From positions 1 to 64,000 of the forward strand of contig CAYVWQ010000007.1 of assembly GCA_964455545.1 (NCBI GenBank): a stretch of DNA of 64,000 bases, read 5' to 3'. The DNA comes from JACPNS01 sp964455545 (GTDB lineage Bacteria; Actinomycetota; Thermoleophilia; Solirubrobacterales; JACPNS01). The notes below the pieces were generated by a model, which had not been told where the DNA came from, did no database searches, and was given only the letters and a program-made list of their open reading frames with translations. Numbering within the stretch: position 1 is the stretch's first letter; each line of letters opens with the position of its first letter. Made by a program: the position numbers and the translations under genes. This document shows, one piece after another, positions 1 to 8,746 of the stretch.

Positions 1-58
1 CGAGGAAGATCGGGTCATGTCATTTGAGAATGTCCGGTGAAGCGGGTTAGTTCCAGAG

Positions 59-76
59 TGGTTCGAGAGACAACCG
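59..76. repeat. Left copy of an 18-nt direct repeat (TGGTTCGAGAGACaACCG)
   Basis: This 18-nt sequence recurs in the same orientation at 8517-8534 with a single mismatch at the 14th base. The two copies bracket the recombinase remnant, the RHS gene and its neighbour, about 8.4 kb. They may be the ends of an inserted element. Alternatively they are the 5' ends of two related genes, since the right copy lies inside the start of the minus-strand winged-helix ORF. Confidence 0.4.
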
Positions 77-156
77 CTCAATCGCACCAAGCTTCCGACG
101 TGCGAACCTTCACGGCAAGCCGTCACAGAAGGAATGGGTAGCGTGAGACGATCCTC

Positions 157-475
157 TTATCCCCCGTTACGCGCAAGCGAAGCGGGGGTTTTGAGTTTCT
201 GTGGCGAGATCAACTCGCCGTCGCAAACCGGGGTCAGTTCGTCGCTCACCAACGTCGCGAACGATTCTGCCAGCTCCGCTTCAACCGCTTCTTCTTTCTC
301 GATATTGATCCGTTCGAAGACGGCCTGATTGAGCAGGCGTCGAATGCCTGGTTCGCCGCTTGGTACGCAGCATGAACATTTTCGGTCAGCGCGAACGAGA
401 CTTCAAGGTTCTCAAGTGCTTCACCCTGGTCAACCTCGAGGAGCGATAGTTTGTGCTCAATCGCAGATCGCCCCG
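157..475 (-). pseudogene. Frameshifted C-terminal remnant of a serine recombinase (resolvase family)
   Basis: Read on the minus strand, 475 down to about 347 translates to a helical stretch ending in VHAAYQAANQA. A one-base frame change then leads into RRLLNQAVFERINIEKEE, EAELAESFATL and a stop at 157-159. The R-R-L-L-N-Q-A-x-F block followed by a short beta strand and an E-L-x-x-F tail is the usual C-terminus of large serine recombinases of actinobacteria. No start codon, catalytic domain or DNA-binding domain is present, and the frame is broken, so this is a dead fragment. It suggests an integration or recombination event next to the RHS locus. The family call rests on motif recall only. 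Confidence 0.5.
161..192 (+). terminator. Possible intrinsic terminator
   Basis: CCCCCG (161-166) pairs with CGGGGG (183-188). An inner CGC-GCAA-GCG tetraloop stem lies at 170-179, and TTTT follows at 189-192. The shape fits a plus-strand terminator for a gene to the left of the window. It overlaps the 3' end of the recombinase remnant, so it could be a chance hairpin in old coding sequence. Confidence 0.4.
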
Positions 476-860
476 GCTGTCGCGCATTCAGAAGCCGCCG
501 CTGCTCGTCAGGCCCGGAACGACAGGGTCACGAGGCGTAACGGAAACGGTTCGAACAATGACCGTTTCCAACATTCTGAAGCACTGCATTCCGAAGCCGA
601 ACGCCCTGCGCAACGAGGCGACTATGGCTGCGGTGAAGGTTACAGCGAAGAAGTGCAGCGGCATGGACTGACGCCTCAGTCGAAAGTTTTTCGGTGACCG
701 ACTGTCACAAACCGAGAATGCCCGCCACTTAACAGTTAGAGCGGTATCGACTTTAGTAACGGGAACGCACCCGTTCCCAAATTCGGTTACGATCGCGAAT
801 CCGTCGAATTTGCTTGTCGCGCTTCAAAAAAACCCAGATCACCGTCCAAAGGAGTAGTGC
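476..860. other. Intergenic stretch upstream of the RHS gene, no gene supported
   Basis: No convincing gene is seen. One plus-strand reading frame (about 456-671) ends in a tail that looks weakly protein-like but has no recognisable family and no start with a ribosome binding site. A 7-bp hairpin, GGGAACG-CACC-CGTTCCC, lies at 761-778 about 80 nt before the RHS start codon. The RHS promoter should lie in 700-850, but I see no clear -35/-10 pair. Confidence 0.4.
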
Positions 861-3800
861 GTGCGATCCTCGCTCAAGAACCGGCCTGTCGGATGGATGT
901 CCGTCGGCTTGGCGTCCGCCCTTCTGTTCGCGATGTTGTCTTCTGTCGCATTCCTTGGAGACGAAGAACGAGGGCACGAGTCGTTCCAACAACGGTCGAC
1001 CGGGCGCGCCGAATCACTCTCTCGAAGCAAGGCGGACAGCCTCTCCAGTCCCGAACACGCTTCGAGAATGGTCGCCGATTCCCGGCGGAGAGCCGCCCAA
1101 CGGGCTCGCGTGCTCCGCGGCTCGAAGGCGACGCGCGAGCGAAAGGTGTCGCGAACCAAGTTCACGGGTCTACAGAGATCCGAGGCAATCGCGGCAGGAC
1201 TAGAGCACCAGCCAGCAATCATGAAAGACCCCGCGTGGGACGGCCCGGACCTGTCTAAGGGCGCGAAGCTCACGAGCTTCGCTAGTGAAACAGTTGGAAG
1301 GATTTCGCTTTCAGCCGCCGCCAGTAAGGAGCTTCATGGGGCAGAATCGATGCTCGTACAGTCGTTTGCCGGTCCGATCGCCGTCGAAACGTCGCCGGGA
1401 GTATTCGAGAATGAGGACACGACCCTTGAACTTGACGAAGACAAGCGCTACTACGAGCCTGAACGTACAAACGTCGCGAGCAGGTTCTCTGAATCGCTTG
1501 GCGGGGGCGTCACGGTCGGCGTTCCGAAATCTGACACCGCGTTGACGGTAAAACCGGTCGGATCCGACGTGCAAGGAACCTTGGTCGGCGGGAAGAAGTT
1601 GTTCTTCGCGAACACGGGCGTTGACACCGACACGGTGCTTGAAGCGACGCCGGCGGGGGCCTCGGTTGCATGGCTTCTCCGCTCACCGAAGGCTTCAAAG
1701 CGACAGGCACTTAACTTCGAACTTCCCTCGGGCAGCGGCCTCCGCGTGACGCCGGAAGGGAACGCCGAGATTTCGCGTGGCGCGATCGTTGTTGCGAAGG
1801 TCTCCGCCCCAATCGCCTTCGATGCTCAGAAGACTCCTCTTCCCGCCAAGTTTGAGCGCACAAAGGAAGGCGTCGCAGTCTCGGTAGATGTCGGCAACGG
1901 CGACGTCGCCTACCCGATCGCGATCGATCCGGTGATCTCATACTCGGGAGAGCTTGTTGTCAACGCGGGACACGCTCGGGACATGCACTATCCGGCTGGA
2001 GGCCCGAATGGAGACGCGGCGGCTTGGGGCATGACTCAAGTGTTCTCCCAGTTCACCTCAAATTCGGCTCGCGCAGTCGCAGTTGCTCCTTGGGAGGCGA
2101 GGGACTCGCAGAATCGCCCTGTCCTCAAGATTCGCTCGGCAGGCTCGACCGGTCAACCGCGCCAGTACGCCTCGCACCTCTACGACCCTGTCCGCTCAAC
2201 ATCCGTGGTGCGAATCGAGTGGCAGGGACTCGTAAAGATTGGGACGGGCACGGACATGTACATGGGGATAATCAATCCCGGTGGGTGGCTAAACAACCAG
2301 TGGGGCGCGTACTTCCTCAATGACGTGCTTCAAGGCGAGGCAAGTTCGCCGTTCGGGGCTGTGCAGGGGACGTCGCTGACGACTCCCGTGACCGTTTACA
2401 ACTGCGCGATGGAGGCTGTTGTGTGCCCCGGGCGACGCACTAGTGCTGGCGGAACGAGCGGAGAAAACACTGCCGCATACTTCTCGATGGGTGTCGATCC
2501 GGGCGTTCCCGCCGACCAGTACGTCTCATCCCTGGGTGCCTTCGTGTACCTGGCCGACAACGACTCGCCCACACTGAATCTCACTGGATCGATCCCACAA
2601 ACGTGGAAGGACCCCGGGAACATCAACGCGACTTTCAACGTCTCCGACGTGAGTCTTGGCGTTGGTTCTGGCGGAGGCGTAAACAACGCGCTCACGTGGA
2701 ACATCGACAACGCCGGCTACTCGGCTACGAATAGCGCTGGCCCGATTTGCGAAGGAGGCGCGGAGGACCCGTGCCCTAGCGGCGCGGCTCCAGAAGCGCC
2801 GGTTTCCGTGACCATGCCGACCGCCAGCCTACGCGGAAAGCACAACGTCAAGTTCAAGTCGAACGACATCATTGGGCACTCGTCCGCCGTCCAGGAGTAC
2901 ACGATGAAGGTCGACGGCGAAGCTCCAGAGATTGACCTCTCAGGGCGGCTGGGCGCGCTCGCGCTCGATAAATCACAGCCGAACGTAAAGACGCGCACGA
3001 TCGTTGGAAGTGCTCCATACGTGATCACCGCGCGCGACGGAAGTATGACTGGCCCGGATGGCACGACTCCTACTCCCAACTCGATGCGGTCGGGAGTGAA
3101 AACGCTTAGCGTGAAGCTCAACAAATCGCTGGCGAATGGGGATGAGGACACCTCCCCGGCAGGCGAAATGCCCGGCTACTCGAGCTCAAAAGCAAGTCCT
3201 TCTGACTGCGACGAGGACAACGGTGGGACCAAGAACAGTTGCCCACTAACCCACTCCGGGGTCTTCGACTCCGGCTCACTCGCCCCAGGGATCTACTACT
3301 TCAACGTCACGGCAACGGACTATTTGAATCACAGCGTCACGAAGAGCTTTCGTATCGGCGTCGGCGTCGCGAGGATCAATGGCGTCACTGAAGGCCAGGG
3401 CTCTGCGCGCTATGTGCCACTGAGCGTCAGTCGCGAACGTGGATCCGCGACTCAGTACCGGATTCAGTATCGCTCGGGAACAAACGTCAACTGGTGCGAA
3501 GTGCCGTACGCGAGCGTTCAGAAAGCTGCCGACGCTGTGGCCATCTCCGGCTGGCCGCAGAACCTCTCGGGAAGCTCGGGCGAGAAGCTCGTCGTTGACA
3601 TGAGCAACCTGCGAACTCAGTCAACCAGCTGCGTCCCTGACTCCGCCCGACTCGCTGACGGACCAGTCCAGTTCCGCGCGTTGATGGAGGGTTCAGGTGA
3701 CGACTTTCTCCGTGCATCTGAAGATGTCTCGATCAATTACGACCACGGCGGCAAGGACACGGACGATGACTCCGCGAAGATAGGTCCGGGTTCGGTTGAC

Positions 3801-6800
3801 CTGGTGACTGGCAACTTCTCGACCTCCGCAACGGATGTGTCGATCGACGCGTTCAAGTCGGATCTCACCGTGAGCCGCACGTACGACTCGCGCTATAGCG
3901 ATAAGTCATCCGTGCTGGGCCCTGGTTGGACGCTCGGCATTCCGGTTGAATCCGGCGGCGCTGCTTATCGGAAGCTCTATGACCACGCCGACGTGCGTCT
4001 GGACGAATGGGAGAGGTACCCCTCCGTCGAGATCGAGGGGATTGACGGTTCGGCGATGACATTCGAATTGTCAGAGACGGCAAACAGTGATGGCTCGGAC
4101 AAATACGTGCCCGAAACGGGGCTCGAGGGTTTGAAGCTCAAGCGGATTCCGGATGGCTCGGATCCAAAGAGAACCGCAGGCTTCGTCCTCACCGACCTTG
4201 ACAGTGGCGAGGTCGTTGAGTTCACATCTCAGGAGGACTCTGAGGGCTTTGGGGGTTGGCTTCCGACCAACACGTCGACGCCGGCCGCGCAGGGCGCGAT
4301 CTCGTACAAGTATCGCTACGAGAGCGGCAAAGCGATAATCGACACGGCATTCTCGACAACCAAGACACTGTCGAATACGGCAACGCCCGACGTCGTCTGC
4401 GGAACGGACTGGACCGCCATTCCAAAGGGTTGTCAGGCACTGCACTTCAACTACTCCGGCAACCCGCTGAGGCTTCAGTCGATTTCGCTTCGCACCTTCG
4501 ACCCCGACGCGCTGCCTACCCCAAAGATGTTCACCATCGACGTTGCCGCGTACGAATACAACAACGGCGCGCTCAGCAAGGCGTACGACCCGCGAGTGAC
4601 GCCGAACCCGCTCAAAACGGAGTACTTCTACACCCAGGCGAGTGTCCCGAACGGGCCGACCCAGTCTCTTCTTACTGGTTTGAAGCCACCCGCAGAAGAG
4701 CCTTTCATCCTGCAGTATTCGCCCCTTGCCGAAGATGACAAACACGGAAGACTCGCAACGATCGACCGGAGCGCCCTGTCGGCGGGAACCGCGACCACCA
4801 GCGTGCGGTACTACATCCCGACCACGACCGCGGCGGGATCCGCAGCCCCGTTCGACCTCACTTCGGCCAAAGTCGCCGAGTGGGGGCAGTCGACCCCGCC
4901 GTGGATGGCCGCCGCAGTTTTCGCTCCTGATCAGCCGCCAAATGGATCGCCAGCCACAAACTACGACAAGGCATCGATTAGCTATCTCGACCCTCTCGGT
5001 CGTGAGGTCAACTCCGGCAGCCCCGGCGGCCGCCTTTCGGTGACCGAGTACGACGACTACGGCTCCGTCACCCGAACGCTGACTGCGGAAAATCGTGCGC
5101 GCGCCATGAGCGAGTCAACGCCCGCGGCTCGCCAATCCGCGGCAGATCGTTTCAGCTCGAAGAACGAGTACGGCGACGTGCCGAGTTCTCCGCAGAAAAG
5201 GCGGCACCTGGTGAAAACTCTCGGCCCAGAGCACCAGATGCGACTGGACGACAACACATGGGTACAGGGCCGCAACGTCACGATCAACACGTATGACAAC
5301 GACGGATCGCCGTGGATCAACCCGAGCACCAACGAGCCCTACGACCTGGTCACCAAGACCGTTGAAGGCGCGCAGGTCGGTTCCACGGTTCTTGACACGC
5401 GTACGACGACGACCGACTACGGATCATCTGATGCGGAGAAGGCGATGGGCATTCCGTTGCTGACGACCACAGACCCGGGTTCCGGCAACCTCCAGATCAA
5501 GCGCAAGGTCACCGTCGACTCGGACGGGCAGACCACCGAGCGTTTCCAGCCCAATTCGCAAAGTTCGAGCGCACCCACCACGACAAAAATCATCTACTAC
5601 AGCGACGGCACGGTTTCGGGCAACAACACCTGCAGCTATAAGCCCGAGTGGCTCGGTCTCCCGTGCAAGGTCAAACCGGGCTCCCAGCCGACGCTGGCGG
5701 GCATGCCGAAGCTCCCAGAAAAGACAATCACCTACAACTACCTACGCCAGCCTCGAGTCACGACCGAAACGGTCACTGACGCCTCTGGCAGCTCGAAGTC
5801 GCGCACGTCGACCAAGACGTACGATCTCGCCGGTCGGGTTACCACCGAGGCTGTCTCGTCTAACGACGGGGCCGCAGCCGTCACCACGACTCAGCACGTC
5901 TACGACCCGGATAGCGGCAAGGAGGTTGAAACCAAGGAAGCCGTTTCGGCGCCGGCGACGCCCAAGAAGATCGTTCGCGCGTACGACACGCTTGGCCGTT
6001 TGACGAACTACACCGACGCCGAAGGTCACGCGTCTTCAACGACGTACGACAAGCTCTCCAGGCCTTTGACCACCAACGACGGCAAGGCCACGCGAACGAA
6101 CTCGTACAACTCGACTACCGGAGACCTGACGTCGGTGGCCGATTCAGGGGCCGGGACGTTTTCGGGGACCTACGACGCCGACGGGCGCCTGACCGCAACA
6201 ACATTGCCAGGCGGAATTGTGAGATCCATGAACTACGACGCCGCGGGAGTCGTGGATTATCTCGCCTACACGCGAACGACCGGCTGTTCCTCGAACTGCG
6301 TCCTCTACGAGCAGTTCGCCGTTGAAAACGCGCACGGCCAGTACAACGCGCTGTGGGAGAACATGCAGGGGCAGAACCCGAACAATCAGTACTACGAGTA
6401 CGACAACGCAGGAAGGCTCACGAGGGTCCAGGACTGGCGCGACGATTCCGGAACGTACAAATGCATTGAACGTCGGTACGAGTTCGACGCCGACTCGAAT
6501 CGCACCGCATTCAAGGTACGTGCGGAATCGACGGGCGGCTGCTCTGGAACACAGACAACAAAATCCAACTCATACGACAATGATCGATTGACAAACTCAG
6601 GTTACGTATATGACGCTTTTGGCCGGATAACCAGTTTGCCTGCGTCAGACAGCGGAGCCACTGGGACTTTTTCCGCCAGCTACTACGTGAACGATCGAGT
6701 CCGATCGATAAGTCAGGACGGGCTGACGCAGTCGTTTGCCATGGATCCCAGTTACAGGTTGAGTTCCAAAGTAGAGTCCGGCACCTCAACGAGCACCGAG

Positions 6801-7655
6801 TCTTACGCGTATGCAGATGACTCGGATTCACCCGCCTGGACCTCTGTGACGGCGGGCTCGACGACAGCTTGGTCGCGAACGGTGTCCGGAGTTCTCGGGG
6901 CGGAGGCTATTCAGGATTCTTCCTCCGGTGTGAGGATCCTAATCTCCAACATTCGAGGCGATGTGGTGGCGCAATCCACCCTCGCTGGAGCGCTTTCGTT
7001 GACAAGCAAGGTCGATGAGTTTGGTGTGCCTAAGGTTGACTTGCCGACTGGAGTGAAGTACGCGTTCCACGGATCGAAGTCGCGTGAGGCAGCAACTCCA
7101 GGCGGAATCATCCTTATGGGGGTCCGTCTTTACCAGCCGCAGCAAGGACGGTTTCTACAGGTGGACCCGGTACTTGGCGGAACAGCAAATCCGTACGAGT
7201 ATCCGAGCGATCCACTGAACTCACAAGACCTCACCGGGACGCGCAAGGCGCGAGTGCGCGTAACGCTTGGAAAAAGCCAATCACAAAAGCTAATTAGGCG
7301 TTTACGGTCCGACGCGCGGAGACTTCGAGACCTCGCTGTGACCGACGACGCGATTGCGTCGTTCGGCGTCGCAGGCGCGTTTGAAACTGGTGGCCTTACC
7401 CTCATACCAGCGGGAGTGGCGTTCATCGCGGCGCGAAAACGGGCCGCCAAGGCAACCTACTTCGACAACCTGGCGGACCAACTTACGGACCTGCTGGAAA
7501 ACTCTGGCAACAAAGGAATCAACATCGTGACCAGATTTTCAAAGGGATTCAAGAATGTGGAGACCGAGTACTACGCGCGCGGCCCGGGTGACAAGGCTTG
7601 CACCTGGGGAGCGACTAACTTCGACGGAAAATACAAGCACGGGAAAGGGTGCTGA
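861..7655 (+). CDS. Giant secreted RHS/YD-repeat protein with variable C-terminal tip (candidate polymorphic toxin)
   Basis: The 2264-residue protein starts at GTG 861, with AAAGGAG 6 nt upstream. An N-terminal hydrophobic segment (about residues 12-32) is a signal peptide or anchor. Residues to about 970 contain Ig-like and adhesive regions. From about 975 the segment GPGSVDLVTGNF opens the RHS shell, followed by YD-type repeats (for example YDALGR-like YDTLGRLTNYTD) to about residue 1920. The conserved RHS closing motif GRFLQVDPVLGG lies near 2096-2107. After about 2124 an unrelated tip of about 140 residues follows, with a hydrophobic stretch (AFETGGLTLIPAGVAFIAA) and a charged end. In the RHS family the shell encapsulates a C-terminal toxin that differs between strains. 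The tip is not recognised. The sequence from about 6.53 kb on looks more AT-rich than the rest of the gene. Confidence 0.85.
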   Translation: MRSSLKNRPVGWMSVGLASALLFAMLSSVAFLGDEERGHESFQQRSTGRAESLSRSKADSLSSPEHASRMVADSRRRAAQRARVLRGSKATRERKVSRTKFTGLQRSEAIAAGLEHQPAIMKDPAWDGPDLSKGAKLTSFASETVGRISLSAAASKELHGAESMLVQSFAGPIAVETSPGVFENEDTTLELDEDKRYYEPERTNVASRFSESLGGGVTVGVPKSDTALTVKPVGSDVQGTLVGGKKLFFANTGVDTDTVLEATPAGASVAWLLRSPKASKRQALNFELPSGSGLRVTPEGNAEISRGAIVVAKVSAPIAFDAQKTPLPAKFERTKEGVAVSVDVGNGDVAYPIAIDPVISYSGELVVNAGHARDMHYPAGGPNGDAAAWGMTQVFSQFTSNSARAVAVAPWEARDSQNRPVLKIRSAGSTGQPRQYASHLYDPVRSTSVVRIEWQGLVKIGTGTDMYMGIINPGGWLNNQWGAYFLNDVLQGEASSPFGAVQGTSLTTPVTVYNCAMEAVVCPGRRTSAGGTSGENTAAYFSMGVDPGVPADQYVSSLGAFVYLADNDSPTLNLTGSIPQTWKDPGNINATFNVSDVSLGVGSGGGVNNALTWNIDNAGYSATNSAGPICEGGAEDPCPSGAAPEAPVSVTMPTASLRGKHNVKFKSNDIIGHSSAVQEYTMKVDGEAPEIDLSGRLGALALDKSQPNVKTRTIVGSAPYVITARDGSMTGPDGTTPTPNSMRSGVKTLSVKLNKSLANGDEDTSPAGEMPGYSSSKASPSDCDEDNGGTKNSCPLTHSGVFDSGSLAPGIYYFNVTATDYLNHSVTKSFRIGVGVARINGVTEGQGSARYVPLSVSRERGSATQYRIQYRSGTNVNWCEVPYASVQKAADAVAISGWPQNLSGSSGEKLVVDMSNLRTQSTSCVPDSARLADGPVQFRALMEGSGDDFLRASEDVSINYDHGGKDTDDDSAKIGPGSVDLVTGNFSTSATDVSIDAFKSDLTVSRTYDSRYSDKSSVLGPGWTLGIPVESGGAAYRKLYDHADVRLDEWERYPSVEIEGIDGSAMTFELSETANSDGSDKYVPETGLEGLKLKRIPDGSDPKRTAGFVLTDLDSGEVVEFTSQEDSEGFGGWLPTNTSTPAAQGAISYKYRYESGKAIIDTAFSTTKTLSNTATPDVVCGTDWTAIPKGCQALHFNYSGNPLRLQSISLRTFDPDALPTPKMFTIDVAAYEYNNGALSKAYDPRVTPNPLKTEYFYTQASVPNGPTQSLLTGLKPPAEEPFILQYSPLAEDDKHGRLATIDRSALSAGTATTSVRYYIPTTTAAGSAAPFDLTSAKVAEWGQSTPPWMAAAVFAPDQPPNGSPATNYDKASISYLDPLGREVNSGSPGGRLSVTEYDDYGSVTRTLTAENRARAMSESTPAARQSAADRFSSKNEYGDVPSSPQKRRHLVKTLGPEHQMRLDDNTWVQGRNVTINTYDNDGSPWINPSTNEPYDLVTKTVEGAQVGSTVLDTRTTTTDYGSSDAEKAMGIPLLTTTDPGSGNLQIKRKVTVDSDGQTTERFQPNSQSSSAPTTTKIIYYSDGTVSGNNTCSYKPEWLGLPCKVKPGSQPTLAGMPKLPEKTITYNYLRQPRVTTETVTDASGSSKSRTSTKTYDLAGRVTTEAVSSNDGAAAVTTTQHVYDPDSGKEVETKEAVSAPATPKKIVRAYDTLGRLTNYTDAEGHASSTTYDKLSRPLTTNDGKATRTNSYNSTTGDLTSVADSGAGTFSGTYDADGRLTATTLPGGIVRSMNYDAAGVVDYLAYTRTTGCSSNCVLYEQFAVENAHGQYNALWENMQGQNPNNQYYEYDNAGRLTRVQDWRDDSGTYKCIERRYEFDADSNRTAFKVRAESTGGCSGTQTTKSNSYDNDRLTNSGYVYDAFGRITSLPASDSGATGTFSASYYVNDRVRSISQDGLTQSFAMDPSYRLSSKVESGTSTSTESYAYADDSDSPAWTSVTAGSTTAWSRTVSGVLGAEAIQDSSSGVRILISNIRGDVVAQSTLAGALSLTSKVDEFGVPKVDLPTGVKYAFHGSKSREAATPGGIILMGVRLYQPQQGRFLQVDPVLGGTANPYEYPSDPLNSQDLTGTRKARVRVTLGKSQSQKLIRRLRSDARRLRDLAVTDDAIASFGVAGAFETGGLTLIPAGVAFIAARKRAAKATYFDNLADQLTDLLENSGNKGINIVTRFSKGFKNVETEYYARGPGDKACTWGATNFDGKYKHGKGC

Positions 7656-7656
7656 G

Positions 7657-7941
7657 ATGGATTGGGGTTACATCGCATTTCTTGTTGGGATTGCTCTTGC
7701 CACGATCGGGACCGGAGCAGTTATTAGACGTCTGCGGATAGGTGATCGAATTGAGCCTCACCGGCGATTCGTCGCAGCTGCATTGGTGGGAACTGGTGGA
7801 CTCGTCGCACTGATTTTGAATTTGGAGGGCGGTGAATTTGCGGTGCGCGCAGATTCGCTCAGACTAGTGCTGACGTTCTTCTTCGCGATCGTTTCCATCG
7901 CCGGGTTGGTGCTATTCCGAGATTCGCGTTCTCCTCGGTAA
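7657..7941 (+). CDS. Small three-TM membrane protein, candidate immunity protein for the RHS tip
   Basis: The protein has 94 residues. Its ATG begins 1 nt after the RHS stop codon, so the two are almost certainly co-transcribed. Three hydrophobic helices are visible: about residues 5-22, 37-54 and 66-85. Charged segments (RRLRIGDRIEPHRR) lie between the first two. In polymorphic toxin loci the gene directly after the toxin usually encodes the cognate immunity protein, and membrane immunity proteins pair with membrane-acting toxins. The hydrophobic stretch in the RHS tip fits this. The role is inferred from position and topology only; no family is recognised. Confidence 0.55.
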   Translation: MDWGYIAFLVGIALATIGTGAVIRRLRIGDRIEPHRRFVAAALVGTGGLVALILNLEGGEFAVRADSLRLVLTFFFAIVSIAGLVLFRDSRSPR

Positions 7942-8164
7942 CTGCGTCGAGCGCCAGGTGAGTGGCTGGGACCACGCTTTGGCAGCATCTTCCAACCGCT
8001 GCGAACTGTTGGGGGCTCGCAAGGCTCACCTCAAGCGCATCGATCGCTGACTCGTGTCGGTCTTAGGTTCGCGGTAGGACAAACGCCGTACTCGAGTTGA
8101 AGCTGAGCTCCTGGCTGAGTGGCCCAACGAGTACGCCCGTCAGCACCGCGTAGCTGGAGAATTT
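7942..8164. other. Gap with a possible coding relic
   Basis: There is no complete gene. A plus-strand frame from about 8075 to 8205 reads as a plausible protein fragment (VEAELLAEWPNEYARQHR, then AGEFLYVAETRAKY) with no start codon. It runs into the oppositely oriented winged-helix ORF. I do not recognise it; it may be debris from a deleted gene. Confidence 0.25.
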
Positions 8165-8545
8165 CTATACGTTGCCGAAACGAGGGCCAAATACAGTGCG
8201 GCGATAGTTGTTTGACGCAATGATGGAGGTACTTTCCCGCGCTCTCGTGTTCGACAGGCGATTTTCACTTCGCACCGCGACTGACAAAAAGCTTGAGATC
8301 GTGTCGTACGAAATCTTGGTTTCGAGCATCAGTTCGACCCTGAGACGAACATCTGTCGGTCGTAGGGGCCGACCATCCTCTTTCAGCACGGTTATCACCG
8401 CTTCCTGAATCGTTCCCTGTTTGGGCCGAATGTCTCTGGGGCTTGACTTGGATCCATCAGAGATCGTTAACTTGGACACAGACTTTGCGGCTTTACGTAT
8501 CAGTTCGAGTTGTGGTTGGTTCGAGAGACGACCGGTCGACCACAC
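8165..8545 (-). CDS. Winged-helix domain protein, possibly decaying
   Basis: The ORF has 126 residues from a GTG at 8545, with no good ribosome binding site. Residues about 45-80 (TIQEAVITVLKEDG, then PLRPTDVRLRVELML and SYDTISSFLSVAV) have the helix pattern of a winged helix-turn-helix. Small wHTH genes of this kind often sit beside serine recombinases in Thermoleophilia, which fits the recombinase remnant at 157-475. The C-terminal segment that usually ends in a conserved wing strand is irregular here (SIIASNNYRRTVFG). The gene may be a relic; its function is unknown. Confidence 0.4.
   Translation of the reverse strand: MWSTGRLSNQPQLELIRKAAKSVSKLTISDGSKSSPRDIRPKQGTIQEAVITVLKEDGRPLRPTDVRLRVELMLETKISYDTISSFLSVAVRSENRLSNTRARESTSIIASNNYRRTVFGPRFGNV
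8517..8534. repeat. Right copy of the 18-nt direct repeat (TGGTTCGAGAGACgACCG)
   Basis: It matches 59-76 at 17 of 18 positions in the same orientation. It lies within the first codons of the minus-strand winged-helix ORF, where it encodes RLSNQ. See the left copy for interpretation. Confidence 0.4.
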
Positions 8546-8704
8546 TCAAACTCTGCTCGACCGCGTTCTCGCGCAAAAGACCGCGTCGATCCACTCGTAA
8601 GTCTTGTTGGTTGGGAAGCCGTTGATTGCCCGGCGGAAATCCCGTCCACCTTGATCCGGCTCTGCAGCAAGCCAGGAGCCAGTTCGGCTTGGACGTCGAA
8701 TTAG

Positions 8705-8722
8705 TATACTGTCACGACAGTA
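8705..8722 (+). promoter_or_regulatory. TetR-type operator overlapping a -10 element
   Basis: TACTGTC (8707-8713), spacer AC and GACAGTA (8716-8722) form a perfect 7-bp inverted repeat. TATACT at 8705-8710 resembles a -10 box and overlaps its left arm. The site is 25 nt upstream of the two-gene unit that ends in a TetR regulator. Binding would block RNA polymerase, so negative autoregulation is the simple reading. Confidence 0.6.
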
Positions 8723-8746
8723 AATAAACCGCCAACCGGAGTGCAC

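Noticed and set aside
456..671. Plus-strand ORF with a basic C-terminal-like end
   Set aside because: No ribosome binding site or recognisable family, and it overlaps the edge of the recombinase remnant. The codon pattern is not convincing.
4071..4745. 224-residue minus-strand ORF inside the RHS gene
   Set aside because: It has typical antisense-shadow composition (R/V/G-rich), no start signals, and lies wholly within a well-supported gene.
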